This document shows positions 23,276 through 38,200 of a stretch of 64,000 nt of DNA, one piece after another. The notes beneath the pieces were generated by a model. That model searched no databases. It was not told the origin of the DNA and was given only the letters and a program-made list of their open reading frames with translations. Both the position numbers and the translations under genes were made by a program. Position 1 is the first letter of the stretch. Every line of letters starts with the position of its first letter. The stretch spans positions 22,192,873 to 22,256,872 of the forward strand of contig NC_079214.1 of assembly GCF_029633865.1 (NCBI RefSeq), in the 5' to 3' direction. Origin of the DNA: Lampris incognitus. Taxonomy: Eukaryota > Chordata > Actinopteri > Lampriformes > Lampridae.

Positions 23276-26200
23276 CATATACACACATACATACATACAT
23301 ATATATATACACACATACACACACACGCACGCACACACACACACGTGTGCATGTAACATCTTAGCACAATAGGGACAGCAACGCAACAGCTGAGAAGCAT
23401 TCACAACCTAAACGAACAAAGGACACAACTTTATTAAAACACAACCAGCTTTTCAAATGAGGAGCGTGGCATTCTAAGGCATTTAGAAGAGGTCCAACAA
23501 GACTTCAGGATGAGCAATTTTTCTGCCACCTGTTGAGGGCCCCACCTTTGACATGTTATATGCAGTACTGCCTTTCACCAAGGGGAATATAATATAAGCA
23601 ATCCAGTGGGCCTGTAGACTGTTTAACAAAAGTCATTCAACTACAAGAAAAATCAAAAGCTCCATCTACTTACAGTGTGCTTTCAATACCCTAAGGAAGA
23701 ATCCATTTCATTTCTCAGCCAGCAGCTGAAGCACTAGTCTGGTCTTATTCATGTTATTGAACCATCTATTAAGTTATAGACATTGGAATGTCTGCACACG
23801 GTATGTATGCGTAGGTCTGCCAACCTCAGATCAGACCACTTGTCTGTATTGGATTGGCCATTGGTAAAAGCATTAATATAGCAAATGAAAAAGCATCAAT
23901 TTCAGACATCCAGACTACATTTTTCACCAAGGGGCCACTGGATCCTAAACTTAAAAAGTAAAGGAGTGCCCTCTCCAAGTCTTTCCAGGGCCAGTATTAG
24001 TGGTAAATTCACCAATTCAATTTGTTTTTTACTCCCCTTTAGCCTAGTTGATCTTTTGTTCTGTCAATCTACTTTCTTCTTCTATTGATATTTATGTCAA
24101 TGAATATTACCTCCCTTCTTAAAGGCAAGTTTATTTCTATAAAATAAGGGCGTCCTGATTATTAATTAATATTATTATTATAAGGGACGTCCTGACAGAC
24201 GACCTAGGTGAGGTGGTTATTTATATAGCACATTTCATTCAAAAAGGCATTTCAAAGTGTTTTACATAAGTCATATAAACATTAAATAAGACAGAGAACG
24301 ATTAAAAGTAATTCTAAAAATAAAAAGAGGGAAAACAAATAGACCAAACTGGTCACAATAATTTAACAGATTACAACTGGCTCCTTTTGCCAGATTCACT
24401 TAAACATTCTGCCATCTTGTTCAGCATCTCTGAATAATGAACTTCAATTTGCAAAGAGGGGTTTTGGACTGTTGCTGATTTTGCATGATGCTGTGAACAA
24501 AAAGACACAGTGTTTCATGGAAGAATGATTTCACTGTTGCCAAGCTCTAGAGTCAGTGGTCTATGTTATAACAGTATATGGTTTTATTTTCCTGGGCAAC
24601 AATGGCTCGGAGGTAGAGCAGGTCGTCTGGTAACTGGAGGTTTGCCGGTTGAACCTTGGCTCCTCCCTGCAAAAATGTCGAGGTGTCCTTGAGCAAGACA
24701 CCTGACTGCTCCCATTGAGCTGGTTACCTTGCGTGGTTGCACCACTCTCAGTGTATCAGTGTGTGGGTGGGTGAATGATTGTGAAGGGCTTTGAGTTGCT
24801 GTTGCAGCTAGAAAAAGTGCTATATAAATACCACCCATTCATTTACATTCACCTCCTGGTAGCTTGAGCAGTTGCTTTGAAGAGAAGAGTGAGAGATGTA
24901 AGGTGTATTGCCCAGTTAGCTGGTTAGCCCGCCCAGCTAACTGCTAGCCCATGCAGACCGGCGGTTCCGACATTCATCCTGGCCTGCGTTCGTTCCCTTG
25001 GACAGTTTTCTTTTGATATATGTGTTAGTTTGGATATGTGTGTTCTTGTAGTTTTTGGATGTGTTTTTGTCTTTGTGTTGTACTGCTGTGGGGTGGGGGG
25101 AAACAGCATTTCGTTTCATTTCATGTACGCAAATGCATGAAGTGAAATGACAAATAAAGTGTTCCTGATTTCTGGTTAACTTTTGAATATGATGGAGAGG
25201 TTTTGAAAGAGCCTAATTATTAAAAACAAAACATGTAAACATGCGTTTTAGAAAAATCATGTTATTTCCAATCACATCAAAAGCAATTTGCATGCAACAT
25301 CTGGTAGACACAGGTGAACCCTCTTGCGATCTTGGTAATTGGCAAACCATATTGGAGGTATTCCCACACTGCCAATCTACAAGGATGAAGGGTCCCCTAA
25401 TTCAGGATTGTAATCTCTACTCACCATCAACACTTCAAATTAGATTTCATTTTGTTAATTTGGTCCAAAAAACATGATCCAGAAAAAAAAAAAGTTTAAG
25501 CAAGAACCACAGAAATCACATGCTTACTTGCCAGCCTGGATGCCTTCCCATGTCGATGACAGCTTGATAAGAATGCGTTCCTTGCTGATGCCCGATTCCT
25601 CATACAACGCGATGAGCCTCAGGGCCCTGGCAACCATTTCATCTTTATCAAAAGACAGCCTGTTAGGAGAACGGAAGGATAGAAAACTTAACCACTGAGT
25701 GTTAACAATGTAGAGTAACTTCAGGATGCACAAGTTATTACATTTAGACAAGCTGTACCTTTCAGTAAAGGGAAATAAATATCGGAATGGTCTACTACTC
25801 GCAATAAGGAAGTGCCCTATATATCCCACCTTTAAGACTCAAACAATAGCTCAAAGCAAACAAGAGCTGTGATCACTTTTGACCGGACATGTGTACAATG
25901 TAGTTTTGTCTTTTTTTGACTTGTCTATTTGTATTTTGCATATTGTTACCTATACCGTTTGTTACCTGCCTACAGACTATGGATGTAAATGCACTCTTGC
26001 CAAGTCCAGCATGTTTACATCTTGTATTATACTGATGTTCATTAATGTGCTCTGTCCCTACCAAATAAAGAAAATAATTTTACTCACATCTGCTGCTGAA
26101 ATTATGAATCTCAGTAACTGATGAATGGGCAATAACACAATATAAGCAATATAAGCTAAACACCCGTGTGTGGATACCTATATCAACATTCCCTCCGATA

Positions 26201-29200
26201 CATAAAAGAGGCATCTTTTCCTGACAACTGCTGGTTAGACAGCCCAGTGCCGATCTTTCATAGATCTTATTGAGGTTCAAGCCCAAAGGGCTTAAATCCT
26301 ATCGTTTTTGTGCTGGTTTATCATTTTTCCTCAGAAATGTTTGCACAAATTCCTGTGAGACGGTAAATGGTAGAGAGATGACCCCAATCGACCTGACGGG
26401 GGCTAAAAGTCAACTTTGAAAAGTCATAACTCCTACGCTGCAAGTCCGATTTACATGAAACTTGGTACAGACATCCATCTATTCTCGCTCTACAGATTTG
26501 CCATAAGAACCACTAAACCCGACTACATTTTCAGCCATTTTGAATTTCTTGAAAAACATATTTTTGACATCTCCTAAACCATAGGTCCGATTGCTACCAA
26601 ATTTTAGGTGGATCCTTATTGGACCAAGCTTATCACCTTATTTAGTTTTCATGATACTGACCAATGAACTTCAAAAAGGCGTGGCTCAGGACATAGTGCA
26701 ATGTCAACAACCGTTGGGCCAATAATCACAAAACTTGCAGGATATGTCCACATAGTAAATACCTGAAACCAGGTCCAATGGCAGTGGTCTCTTAACCATC
26801 CCTTGTGCTAGGTCTAGAGCAGGGGAAGCTGCATTTTCTATTTACGCCCCAAGTAGATGGAACGCTCTGCCTGAGGACCTGAGAGAGGCCCCCACACTGG
26901 ACACATTTAAAAGCAGGTTAAAAACCTTACTTTTTAAAACAGCCTACACCTAAATTCATAGTGTGTGTGAGTGTTTTATATATTTTGCTATTTTTATATA
27001 TTCTGCTCTGTTGTTACTTTTAATTAACCAGTGTTTATGGCACTTTTATTTATTTTACTAACTCAGTTTTAAACTTGTTTGTACCGTTATAAAATGTGCC
27101 TGTACTTTTATTTATTTTATTTTTTGGGGGGGGGGGGTTATTGATTTCATTGTTTTATTGTGTGAAGCACTTTGTGTTACATTTGTTTGTATGAAGAGTG
27201 CTATACAAATAAAATCTGATTGATTGATTTACTGATTGAAACATACCCTGCAAGATTCATTGAAATCAACCACTAGGGAGCGCTACAAATGCAAAAAATT
27301 GGCGTGGCATAACAAGTGAAACTATAAATCAGAAATTGTTTGTTTAGTCATTACAAAACTCACAGGACATATTTCATAACAATGTTATACTACCTGTGTA
27401 AAACTATTTCACTCAATAGGGGGCGTCACCAGTTCCAAACACATGCATGGGCCGGGCGCAAATTTGGCCATAAATCAATGACAGTTTGTCCAAATATCAC
27501 CAAACTTGGTGGATATTTTTATCATGAAGCTTTGAACTTCTAATGGCCTACGTTGGCTTGAATCCCAGAATCGCCACTTCAGGATGTTTTTTTTTTAAAC
27601 TGAATTTTTCCATTAGACACTTTCTACACATTTGGCATGCAACATTTGTCAGGCCTTCAAAGGGGTTTGCTACCATTGCATCTCATCCAACTCAGAACCT
27701 CCTAAAGTTAAGATGAAAGTGAAACTTGTGAATTTGCAATTCATGCATCTTTAAACACGATGGAATAGACAGTAACATGACATAAATTGTCAAGTATGTT
27801 AAGCCAACTTAAACTGTGTGAATGAGTGCAATACCACAAAACAGACTTGCACACTGCCACTGCTTGTCAGTTCCAATTGGACCCACTGACCAGATAAAAG
27901 ACAAGGACAATTAGACAAGACTTGATACTGTTATATTGATGTTAATTATAGTAAGTGCTGTGTTTTGCCAGGAACAATAAGACATCTCTTGCAAGCTCAC
28001 CTGGCTTTATTGCCTTACCAGGGAAGACAATTCAATTGGTCATTACTTTGTGACTTCAGAAATCCCATCTTATCCAGAAGAAACATGTAAATGATTCCTA
28101 CCAGTTACCCCGAATTTCTGCCTTTAAACCACTATCAATTCTGACTCAACTCTCGATGTCCTAGAGTGATTTTAACCCCATCTTAGCTTTTACCTAGGGT
28201 TTCATACAAACAACTGTGTGCACCTCGATGCCTGACTAAAAAACACCAAATAACCAGAGGTGGGGTACAGAACAAAAGTTCTTACAGTCAGTGGAGAGAT
28301 AGCCAATTTTTAATGACATTTATAAATACAGGTGTTTGGATCGTAAAAGTAGGTGACAAATTTGCATAAGCTTGTTCTTGTATTCACGGTTCCCAGCTCC
28401 ATTATTTTACCCTCCAGATTACTAAAATTGTCTTAATGCACTTGGTACATGGTAACCTAGAGTATTTCTAAGGTAGCCTGCTTTCTTGCATCAGTGTGAA
28501 TTCTGGTATTTCAACTATGTGCTTACTAGAAGAAAAGATCTGATGGCACCAGTTGCACAAAGACAGAAAACACACGGAAAGGTACAATAAACTGTCAACA
28601 TGCCAAAGTATGATTGGGTATTAAGGAGGAAAGCAATCAATGATTGTGCAGAAACTATTTGTGCACACACCTCTACACGCAGAAGGTCAAACTCTTGCCA
28701 CAAATATGTAGCTAACTGATAGCTTACGCATGCTCAATAATCCAGGTAAGGAAATCACAGAAAGTTGAATCAGTTCATCTGGACACAACATTAACTGAGA
28801 GAATAACTAACTGATGAATTTGGGAATAGTTGCAATCACAGCATTGTAAGATGGCGACAAATGTACTCTTAGCCCCTCATCAGTTCAGGGATGGTTGTTC
28901 CCTCTTCACATAGATGGCCTCTTTGAAGAACACATCTGTTGCCATCTCACTATGATTACCACTATTCCCCAATCCTCTGAATAGCACACATGGCCATAGT
29001 AACTCTAATTATTGGTTACAGCAATTTGCATATGAAACCGATTGTTACGGCCCTAGTGCCGTGTGTCTGTAATTTTCCCTCTCCAGGTGATGCCCCGCCT
29101 CCTGTGGAGCTGCTGATTGAGCCCAGGTGACCCCAATTCCTCATCAGCTGGGTATATAACTTGGAGAGAGACACCCAACAGTGGGCCATTGTTGGTAGCA

Positions 29201-32200
29201 GTGTGTGGAGAGAGATGGCCAGGGGGCCACTGTTGCCAACCAGAGAGCAAGCTCTTGTGTATATACTCCTTGAAAAAGGATGGTGAAGCTTATTAGTGTC
29301 CTTGTTTCGGTTTGGTTTGACCTGAGTCTTTGTTAAAGCCTGGTTAGTTAAGAGCCAGCATCTTTAGTTGCCTGTTTATCTTATAGTTTGACTAAAGGGT
29401 CTTTTTATTAATAAATCTGTTTTTACACCTGGTTCCGCCTCCCACCTTTCTTACCCCCCCCCCCCCCGGGATACTTTTATTTTCTTTGTTACTTCCCCTG
29501 GACCTTTAACGGGGAACGTAACAAATGGGGGCTTGTCCGGGATAATTTTCTTTGAATAAGACAGTAAGGAGGTGGATACCTATTAATTGTTGCTGTGTGC
29601 AGCTTGTCTCCAGTGGCGGGTACGGTAAATTCGTTTGGTGTTTCAGACAGCTTCCCTGGTTAGAATAGGGGAGTGTCCAGCTGCACTGTGACCAGTCCTT
29701 CCATCGGACACTCTTTTGTTATTTTGCCTTTCTTGTTTTAGGAGTAATCCTGGGTGGGGACAACGCTCCCTGGCGGGGGTAGGTTTTTCGGGGCTCAGGC
29801 CGCCGAAGTTCAGCCTTTAAAGCCGCCCAGCACGCTCCAAGAAAACAGATAGGCGAAGCTTCAACAAGGTAGGAACGGGGGAAGTTTGTTTGTTTGGGCT
29901 AGCCATACGTCTAATTTCAGCTTGCCGTAATTTGCCACAGGTGGATGTGACCTTTTGAAGGTGTGAGGTTGAGTGGTGGTAGCTGAGGCCCGTACATGGT
30001 GTTATCAACTATGGCTACGTTTGATTTGTGAATTTACAGCTAATCCTACATTAGCTCAGCTGGATGATTGTAGGGAAAAAAAGAGCTGTGATATTGCGGT
30101 GCATTATGGCATCTCCATCTCAGGTTCTCTTTCTAAAAGGGACCTGAAAGCTGCGCTTATAGATGCGTTAATTGTTGGAGGGATTCTTAGCTTACCGGCG
30201 CCTCGTAGTGAAGCCGCATTGTTCTCGGCTGACAGCCGCTCTGATTCTCCGGCAGAGGAGCCGGCTGAGCAAATACCAATTAGTTTTACTCCGGGTTCCC
30301 GTGGTGTGACAGAAGAAACCGGTTACCCTACCCCCCTTTGAACCTTTCTCCGTAGAGTCCACGCCTGGTTCTAAACTGGAGGTGCGGTTAAAAGTCCGTC
30401 TTGCTCGTCTCCAGTTGGAAAAAGGGAAAAGGAGAGGGAACTTCAGCTTCGTAGGGAGTTGGAGGCAGAGACAGCCGTCAAAATGCGACAGAGCCGCAGT
30501 TAGGACCGGGCTTGGCTGTTATGAGTGAGTTGCCGACACCAAGCTCTACCGCCGCTTTTGATGTGAGCAAAAACATCACGTTGGTCCCTGTGTTCCGTGA
30601 GGCCGAAGTTGAAACCTACTTCGGTGCGTTTGAGCGCATAGCCGCCGCTTTGAGCTGGCCGCAGGATGCCTGGGCTATATTGCTGCAGTGTAAACTAACT
30701 GGGAAAGCTCTGGAAGCTTGCGCCTCACTTCCCGCCGCGGGTAGCATTGTCTATGAAAAACTCAAAAGTGCCATTCTGCGGGCATATGAGTTGGTGCCAG
30801 AGGCGTACCGACAACGTTTCAGAGGCCTCAGGAAAAGCCCAAGTCAGATGTATACTGACTTTGCGTGGGGAAAAAGCCTTCTCTTTGAACGATGGTGTTC
30901 AGCTTGCAAGGTCCACGACTTGGCATCCTTAAAAGAGCTGATGGTGTTGGAGGATTTTAAAAACTGTGCCTGACCGCATTGTTACTTATTTGAATGAACA
31001 AAAAGTGTCCACTCTGCATCAGGCAGCAGTGTTGGCGGACGAGTTCGCGCTAACGCATGTGTTTTTGTGCCACGTAATATTTCTTCCCCCGGCGGCGGCG
31101 ACTCACGAAATCCTAACCTGCATGTTACCCAAACGTCGCGTGTCGGTACCCCTCCAAATCCTAGGGTGGAGAAACAGTGTTTTTTTTTTTTTTTTTTGTC
31201 AAAGGTCTGGACATGTGGTGGCAGATTGTGAGGCCTTGAAACGGAAGCAGCAGGCAGCTGCCCTGAGACAGCCAAAAGGGGTGGGGTTGATAAAAACGAT
31301 GTCCACGTTCCCCCTTAACCAACCTTCCCTTGCCGAGGGGCCAGAGGAGTGTTTCGGCCCTTTCATCTCTGAAGGGTTTGTATCGCTCACCGGCAGAGCC
31401 GAAGATCAATGTCCGGTTACTATCCTGAGATACTGGTGGTTCCCAATCATTCATTCGTGCTACTGTCTTGCCTTTGACTAAAGACTCTGCCTGTGATGTG
31501 AGCGCTGTTGCGAGAGGAATCTGAATGAGTTTTGTGCCTGCACCGCTTCATCATGTCCATGTGAAATCGAAACTCGTTAGTGGTTTGTTTCCCATAGCTG
31601 TTCGCGCCTCTTTACCAGTCAGCAGCGTTGATTTCATCATGGGGAACGACATAGCAGGAGGGAAAGTATACCCCACACCTGAGGTCATGGATGTTCCCTT
31701 GTCTGTGACAGAGTCTGATGACTTGGCAAAGAAACATCCTGGCGTGTTTGGAGTCTGTGCATTAACTAGAGCTCAGGCCCAGAAACAGCCAAAAGAGGTT
31801 GATCTGGCTGATTCGGTGTTTGTTTCAGCCTTGTCTGAGGACAAGTTGTCCTCTGTTGGTGAGTCAGCGAGTGATGGGCCCAAAGCCCACAAGAATGCAA
31901 CATTACTGGTGAGAGAAGCCCTTTCCGCCTCCCAGGATAAAATGAAAAAACGGTTTGACCATAAAGCAGTGGCGCGTCGGTTCCGTCCCGGTGACCAAGT
32001 ACTCGTCCTACTGCCGGTGCCTGGATCTGCCCTCACTGCATGATTTCTGGGTCCATATGCAGTGGAAAGAAAAGTGTCTACAGACTATTATTCTCACTCC
32101 TGAGCGTAGGAGGAAGACCCGGTTATGTCATGTCAACATGCTTAAACCTTACTTTCCCAGGAATACTCCTAGGGTGACACAGGCGAGTCCCGAAACGTCT

Positions 32201-35200
32201 GCTTCCTTAGTATGTGTGGGTGTCTTACCTGATGATGGACTCCACCTGCCCTCTGGTGGCCAACTCTGACTTTCTATCTGATAACTCCCACCTGTTGTAC
32301 CTCCCTGTGGAGCAGCGAAGTGACGTCCTCAGTCTATTTCCCACTTTATTTGGTGATGTGCCGTCCTATACTAGTGTCTTACAGCATGACTTAGACGTTG
32401 GTAGTGCTGTGCCCATCAAACAGCATTCCTACCGTTCTACTGATAAACATGAGGTAAAATGCCTGTCCGGTTACCATACAAAAAGGTGTGAATTTGAAAA
32501 ACGGCAAATGTTATCCCCATCCATACTTACGAGGAGTAAGTAATTAGCAATGGTGTAATTTGTTTTTGTGTGCAAATACCCTCTTACAGATAAAAACCTA
32601 AAGTTTGTATTTATAAGAGGGGGTGTTACGGCCCCAGTGCCGTGTGTTGTGTATGTAATTACCCTCTCATATATACAAACCTAGGGTTTGTACTTATGGG
32701 AGGGGGTGTTACGGCTCTAGTGCCATGTGTCTAATTTTCCCTCTCCAGGTGATGCCCCGCCTCCTGTGGAGCTGCTGATTGAGCCCAGGTGACCCCAATT
32801 CCTCATCAGCTGGGTATATAACTTGGAGAGAGACACCCAACAGTGCCAGTGGGCCATTGTTGGTAGCAGTGTGTGGAGAGACGGCCAGTGGGCCACTGTT
32901 GCCAACCAGAGAGCAAGCTCTTGTGTATATACTCCTTGAGAAGGAGGGTGAAGCTTATTAGTGTCCTTGTTTTGGTTTGACCTGAGTCTGTGTTAAAGCC
33001 TGGTTAGTTAAGAGCCAGCATCTTTAGTTGCCTGTTTATCTTAGATTTATTAACGAAAAGACCCTTTACTCAAACTATGTTTTTACACCTGGTTCCGCCT
33101 CCCACCTTTCTTATCCCCCCCCGGAATACTTTTATTTTCTTTGTTACTTTCCCTGGACCTTTAACAGGGAACGTAACACCGATCATTGACTTCAGTAGTT
33201 ATGCAACTGTGCCGTTTATAACATTGTGGGATACCTGCAGTCAGTCGAGACTGATAAAGTCACTTAGATGATTGATGAAATGTTTCTCCTACTAAATGTG
33301 TCCAGATGAACCGATTCAAATTTCTGCGATTTCCTTACCTGGATTATGGAGGATGCATCAAGACAAACAAAAGACAGAGATAATGCTACACAAGGGGAAA
33401 AAAAAATAAACAGAGCAACTGCTGCTCACCAAGCTAAAAAGACTTAGTCCGGGTGCTGGAGTCAAACTCCTCAGGGGAAAAAAAAAAAAACGACACACAC
33501 CTATGGCCTTAAAGAGTTATCCCTTTGGGTGAGATTTATTTTGGATTATCAGGTGTTCCAACTATTTTTAGGAAATCTTGTTGCCAGGACATTTCCCATG
33601 ATGCTTGGATACACATGATAGCACTGACTCACAGGTCATATCACATATTCAGTCAGTATTAACCATCTAGAGGAGGTCTCAATTTTCTCTGCTCGGAGTG
33701 TTAACTTTTATCTGGTCATGGAACAAATCCCTCAAACTTCCAACTTCATTTGCGATCTCGGCTGAAAAAAATATGGATAGAAATGTCATCTCAGCTAAAA
33801 ATTACCCTGAAAATACACCCAATCAGCAGATGCTTTTATAACCTAATTTTCCATGACAATATTTCCAGGATATCTGATCACGTGTATCATTCTCCAAGTG
33901 TTTTTCATGTCTGGAAAACTAGTGTAGAAATTTCTGGGTTTTCCAGGATATTTGTTAACCCTGATTATGCACTGTAGTATGACTCCAACATGATCTTATT
34001 TTACAAAGAATTCTTAAAAAAGAGAAAAAGCATTGATCAAAGTGTGCTATGCACCACTTCTTAGAAAAGGCAAAAAACATAGCCATAGAGGTGGGGCTAA
34101 CAATATACAAGACTAACTGAAGTAACAGGACAGGAAGGAAGAGAGGGAATGTGTATGTCATCTTGACACTGCAACTTGTGCATGTCTGCAAAAAACCTCA
34201 GCTTGACTACTGGAATATTTAGTGACCTTTTAACTTTTAGAAAAGTCACGTTCTTAAATCATGCCCAACTTACATCTTTCCTTGCTTTTAAAATTAAAAA
34301 CACAAGGAACTGTTTTGAAAAGATAGAAAACATCACCATGCAGCGGTTCACCACAGCCTTGTAACACGGTGCCTTTACATACCTTGCATCCACCTCAGTG
34401 GAGACCCTGCCTGGGATCTTCTTGAGGATCTCTTGGCCAAAATTCACAAACAGCTTGTCCATGATGTTGGTCACCTGCTCCTCCTCAGCACTAAAATCAA
34501 AAAGGAGGGGAAAAAAGTGATGTATTCACACCTAATCTACAAAAATCGACATGTAATAGACTTTAAGTATGAGATCAAAAATGAATAACAGAAACGCAAA
34601 GAATATTCACACAACATATAAGATGCATACAGGAGGAAGAAAAAAGTTAGATGAATAGAAATGCTGGTCAGGTTAAAGGCCAAGTGTAGGAATGTAATGA
34701 TTCTTTGCGAGACAGTAAAACCGCACCTTTTCAAACTGGCATATTCAGTCTGAGCCACTCTTCATTGAGTTTTGTGCAGATTTTATACTTGTCTGTTATA
34801 TTAACTTTTTATTGTCTACCCTGCTTTGTTTTGATTTTATGCTGTCTGATACAGTGCCGATTGTTTTTAACTGTATTCTGTAAGGTGTCCTTGAGTGCTC
34901 TGAAAGGTGCCCACAAATAAAATGTATTATTATTATTAGTAGTAGTAGTAAATTCCCGATACAAATATGTGACAATTCAAATCGGTGATGAAAAATGACT
35001 CGCAATACTCTTTTACAACAGCAGAGGGTGCCATCTAATTTTGAGGTCACTTCAACTCATCATTCACTCAGTAGCTGTATCAAGGCACAAAGACATGGCA
35101 GCCACAGGTGGGACATGGTGAATGTCCAGAGATCTCAGCTTCTGCTGAAAATTTAGACATTCCTTAAAAAAAAAGAAGTAAATTCCAAGCTAGGAACACA

Positions 35201-38200
35201 GGCCAAGCCTTGCTTTGTTTATTTCAAGAGATTTTCTTTGTATTATACATTTGTTTAGTTGATTTGGGATTTGTTTTAAAATGCACTTTAGTTTTTTTAT
35301 TTAATACAACAGATATTTTCAGTTTCACTTTTACAAAGGAAATATGAACGGTTTTGCATAGTTTATAACCTACCTCAGAAATAAAAAAGGATTCTTTAAT
35401 TTGACAAAGACAGAAAATGTTTTGTAGATTTTTTTTGTCTGAGGAATTCAATTTAGTTTTTATGTTATTTAAGACAATATATTTTCAGGTTCACCTTTAC
35501 AAGGCAAATGAAATATGCATTGTTTTGTATAGTTTATACCCTACCTCAGAAATAAAAAAGGGATTCCCTAATTTGATAATGATAAAAGAAACTATATTTT
35601 TTTAAGATTTTTGTCTGAGAAATACAGGAATCTTTTTCAGTCATAATGTCTTTAATCTCATTTAAAAAAAAATCATGGGAAAATATTGTGAAACCAGTAT
35701 CATGAACTGTATCAAATTGTGAGTTCCCTAACCAAATAAATGTACACAAGTGCGATGATGGGCAGTGTTGGGCAGAATATGGACGGGGGTTGTGAGGGGC
35801 ATCACAGATGAGGGAGGAGTGAATGCCTTCTTGGGATAATGCATGTATATTTGTTTGTTATACCTCAGTTTTAACGGCCACTTACCCGCCTTTGGCGATA
35901 CCATATTTAATGGCCTGGTCCACAAGGTGCTGGTAAGCTGGCATCTTGGAAGCAGCCAGGATGAGAGACGGATTGGTGGTGGCATCTTGTGGTTTGTACT
36001 CATCAATGGCTAAAGGATATGAAGGTAAAACTGATTAAAGATGGTAAATAAGAATTCCTGCTTTCATTACTAAACAGCTTGAAACTAGTTATCTCAAATG
36101 GCCATGCATTAGCATTCAGGCGCAAACTGTAGGCAGAAATTAAAATGCCCTGTATTAACATATCAATAAAGTACTGATACATCTGCTGACTCTATATCTG
36201 TGTTTTTGCTAGAAAAGTTCTATTTTTTAGGTGGGGGTGGTGAGATGTACTTATGGTGTGGACCAGGGAGAATATCATTCAAATTTTTGCCTGGCTCACT
36301 TCCTATAGTCCATTTCAGCAGCCTTCCATTACACTACACTTACAAGTAGGCAGTATCTACATATTGTGACTAGATATTGTTGTCACCAAGTTTGTAATAT
36401 CGATATCACAATATCACACAATTGTTAATAGTGATATTGGGCTTTACAAATAAAATTGACTTGACTTAAGTAATAAGCCATCCGCCGCAATCCACTGAAC
36501 CCTATGTGACATCTGCACTGTCAGTGCTGCAACTTTGTAGGGCGTATGCTTCGGTACAGCAAAGTAGAAAAGCTAAAGAAAAGCTCTAGCAGCGAGGTGG
36601 CACACGGTAATCCAGCGCCATCTACTGCACAATAAGAGTGCTACAGCCAAACTCCAGCTGATCCACATCATTCACAGGAAGTCCCAGACCTATGTATTTT
36701 GGCCCTTTCCTAATAACAAATATCTTCAATTTCTTCATGATCCTAAAGCACATTTTGTGTTTAGTATTCTGGACAGTTTTATTAGACTCATGGACATTAC
36801 AGAAATGTTTGTTCTTTGCTGTTGGAAATTTAGGTGTCGTAGTAACCATGGCTAGGGGGGGAAAGAAAGAAAGAAAACTCACTGACTGGCAAAGAGTTTG
36901 ATACATGCAACCATCACCTAATAAACATCTCTTGTAAAAAATTAATTAGTTAAAGAGAAAACATTTTTTTTCCAAATACTTAAAACATAAAAATCTGGGA
37001 GCTGTAAGATCTTGTTTCCAGCTGAAAATATGAAGTTCATGTAAACCATTGCAAAAGCTGTTTAATAATGACCTACGGTGTAGCAATAGAATCTTGTTTC
37101 TGTTTTTAAACTATAGGCTACATTTATCTAGATGTTTAAAATTTATATATTTTGAAACCAGGCAGGGGCAATTGGTCATGCACAGCAACTTTGCATGTGC
37201 AGAAAACTACCTACCGAGCAACATCCCACAGTTGTCTCACTGGGACTTGGCACTCAGTTTGGGAAAGAACAAAGCCTTCCTCTGTTCTCTAAAAAACAGT
37301 TCCCTCACCAACAAACCAGTTGCTTCCACTGCATTAGTGGGTATGGATAGGATCCAATTAACAATAAGCACAATACATTATGATGATGATGGATTACATT
37401 TATATAGCACTTTTATCTAGAAAACCAAAGCGCTTTGCAGTGAAGGGGGGAAACTCACCTCAACCACCACCAATGTGTTGCACCACCTGGATGATGCACG
37501 GCAGCCATTTTGTGCCAGAACGCTCACCACACATCAGCTTGAGGTGGAGAGGAAAGAATCATTGAGCCAATTACACAGGGAAATGATTAGGTGGCCAGAT
37601 GGAGAGCCAAGTTGGGAATTTTGCCAGGACACCAGGGGAACCCCCTACTCTTTGCGATAAGTGCCATGGGCTCTTTAATGACCACAGTGAGTCGGGACCT
37701 CAGTTTAAACGCCTCACCCGAAGGATGGCATCTCCTACAACAGTGTCCTCGTTAGTAGATTTTAGGTCAGTCAGTGTTGCAGCAATAACTCCAAGAGGGT
37801 GTGCTCCGAGGACTACCTGCCCAAGGGTGTCCAGCACTGAGGACCATAAATTCCTCACCATAAATCATTAGTTCACCCAATATTATATATTTTCTATTGA
37901 GGGAATACAACCATAACTATGGATTTCACTCCCATCATTTTCATTAGTAAGCCTCATCTTCATGGGAGTTTGTGAATAAAGTCAATTCAACACTCCCAAA
38001 AGCCACGTTCAGAGAAGGCTCCTGAACAACAAACAGATCCACACATTAAATCTGCTGGCCCTGGTTTAACTACAAAGAATTGGGCTATGTTGTGTGGTGG
38101 CCTATGATGGACCATGGGCCTAAAGAGGGTAAGGGGCTTGTCACCGACAGCACATAACTACAGTAGATCTAAATAACAATCCAATAGACTTGTTTCACGA

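Larger units (their letters stand above)
29043..33178 (+). mobile_element. Gmr1-like Ty3/Gypsy LTR retrotransposon, internally deleted
   Basis: LTRs begin TGTTACGG and end ACGTAACA. The target duplication ccgat is present at 29,038-29,042 and 33,179-33,183. Total length is only 4.1 kb because most of pol is missing. Order of remaining parts: gag, zinc knuckle, protease end, integrase C-terminus, start of RT, 3' LTR. Integrase before RT is the arrangement described for Gmr1-like Gypsy elements. Not autonomous. It lies in intron 3 of taldo1 inside a Penelope-like remnant. Confidence 0.9.

Noticed and set aside
37380..37871. Overlapping plus-strand ORFs of 60-90 codons
   Set aside because: They lie in a recurrent non-coding fish repeat and have no protein features.
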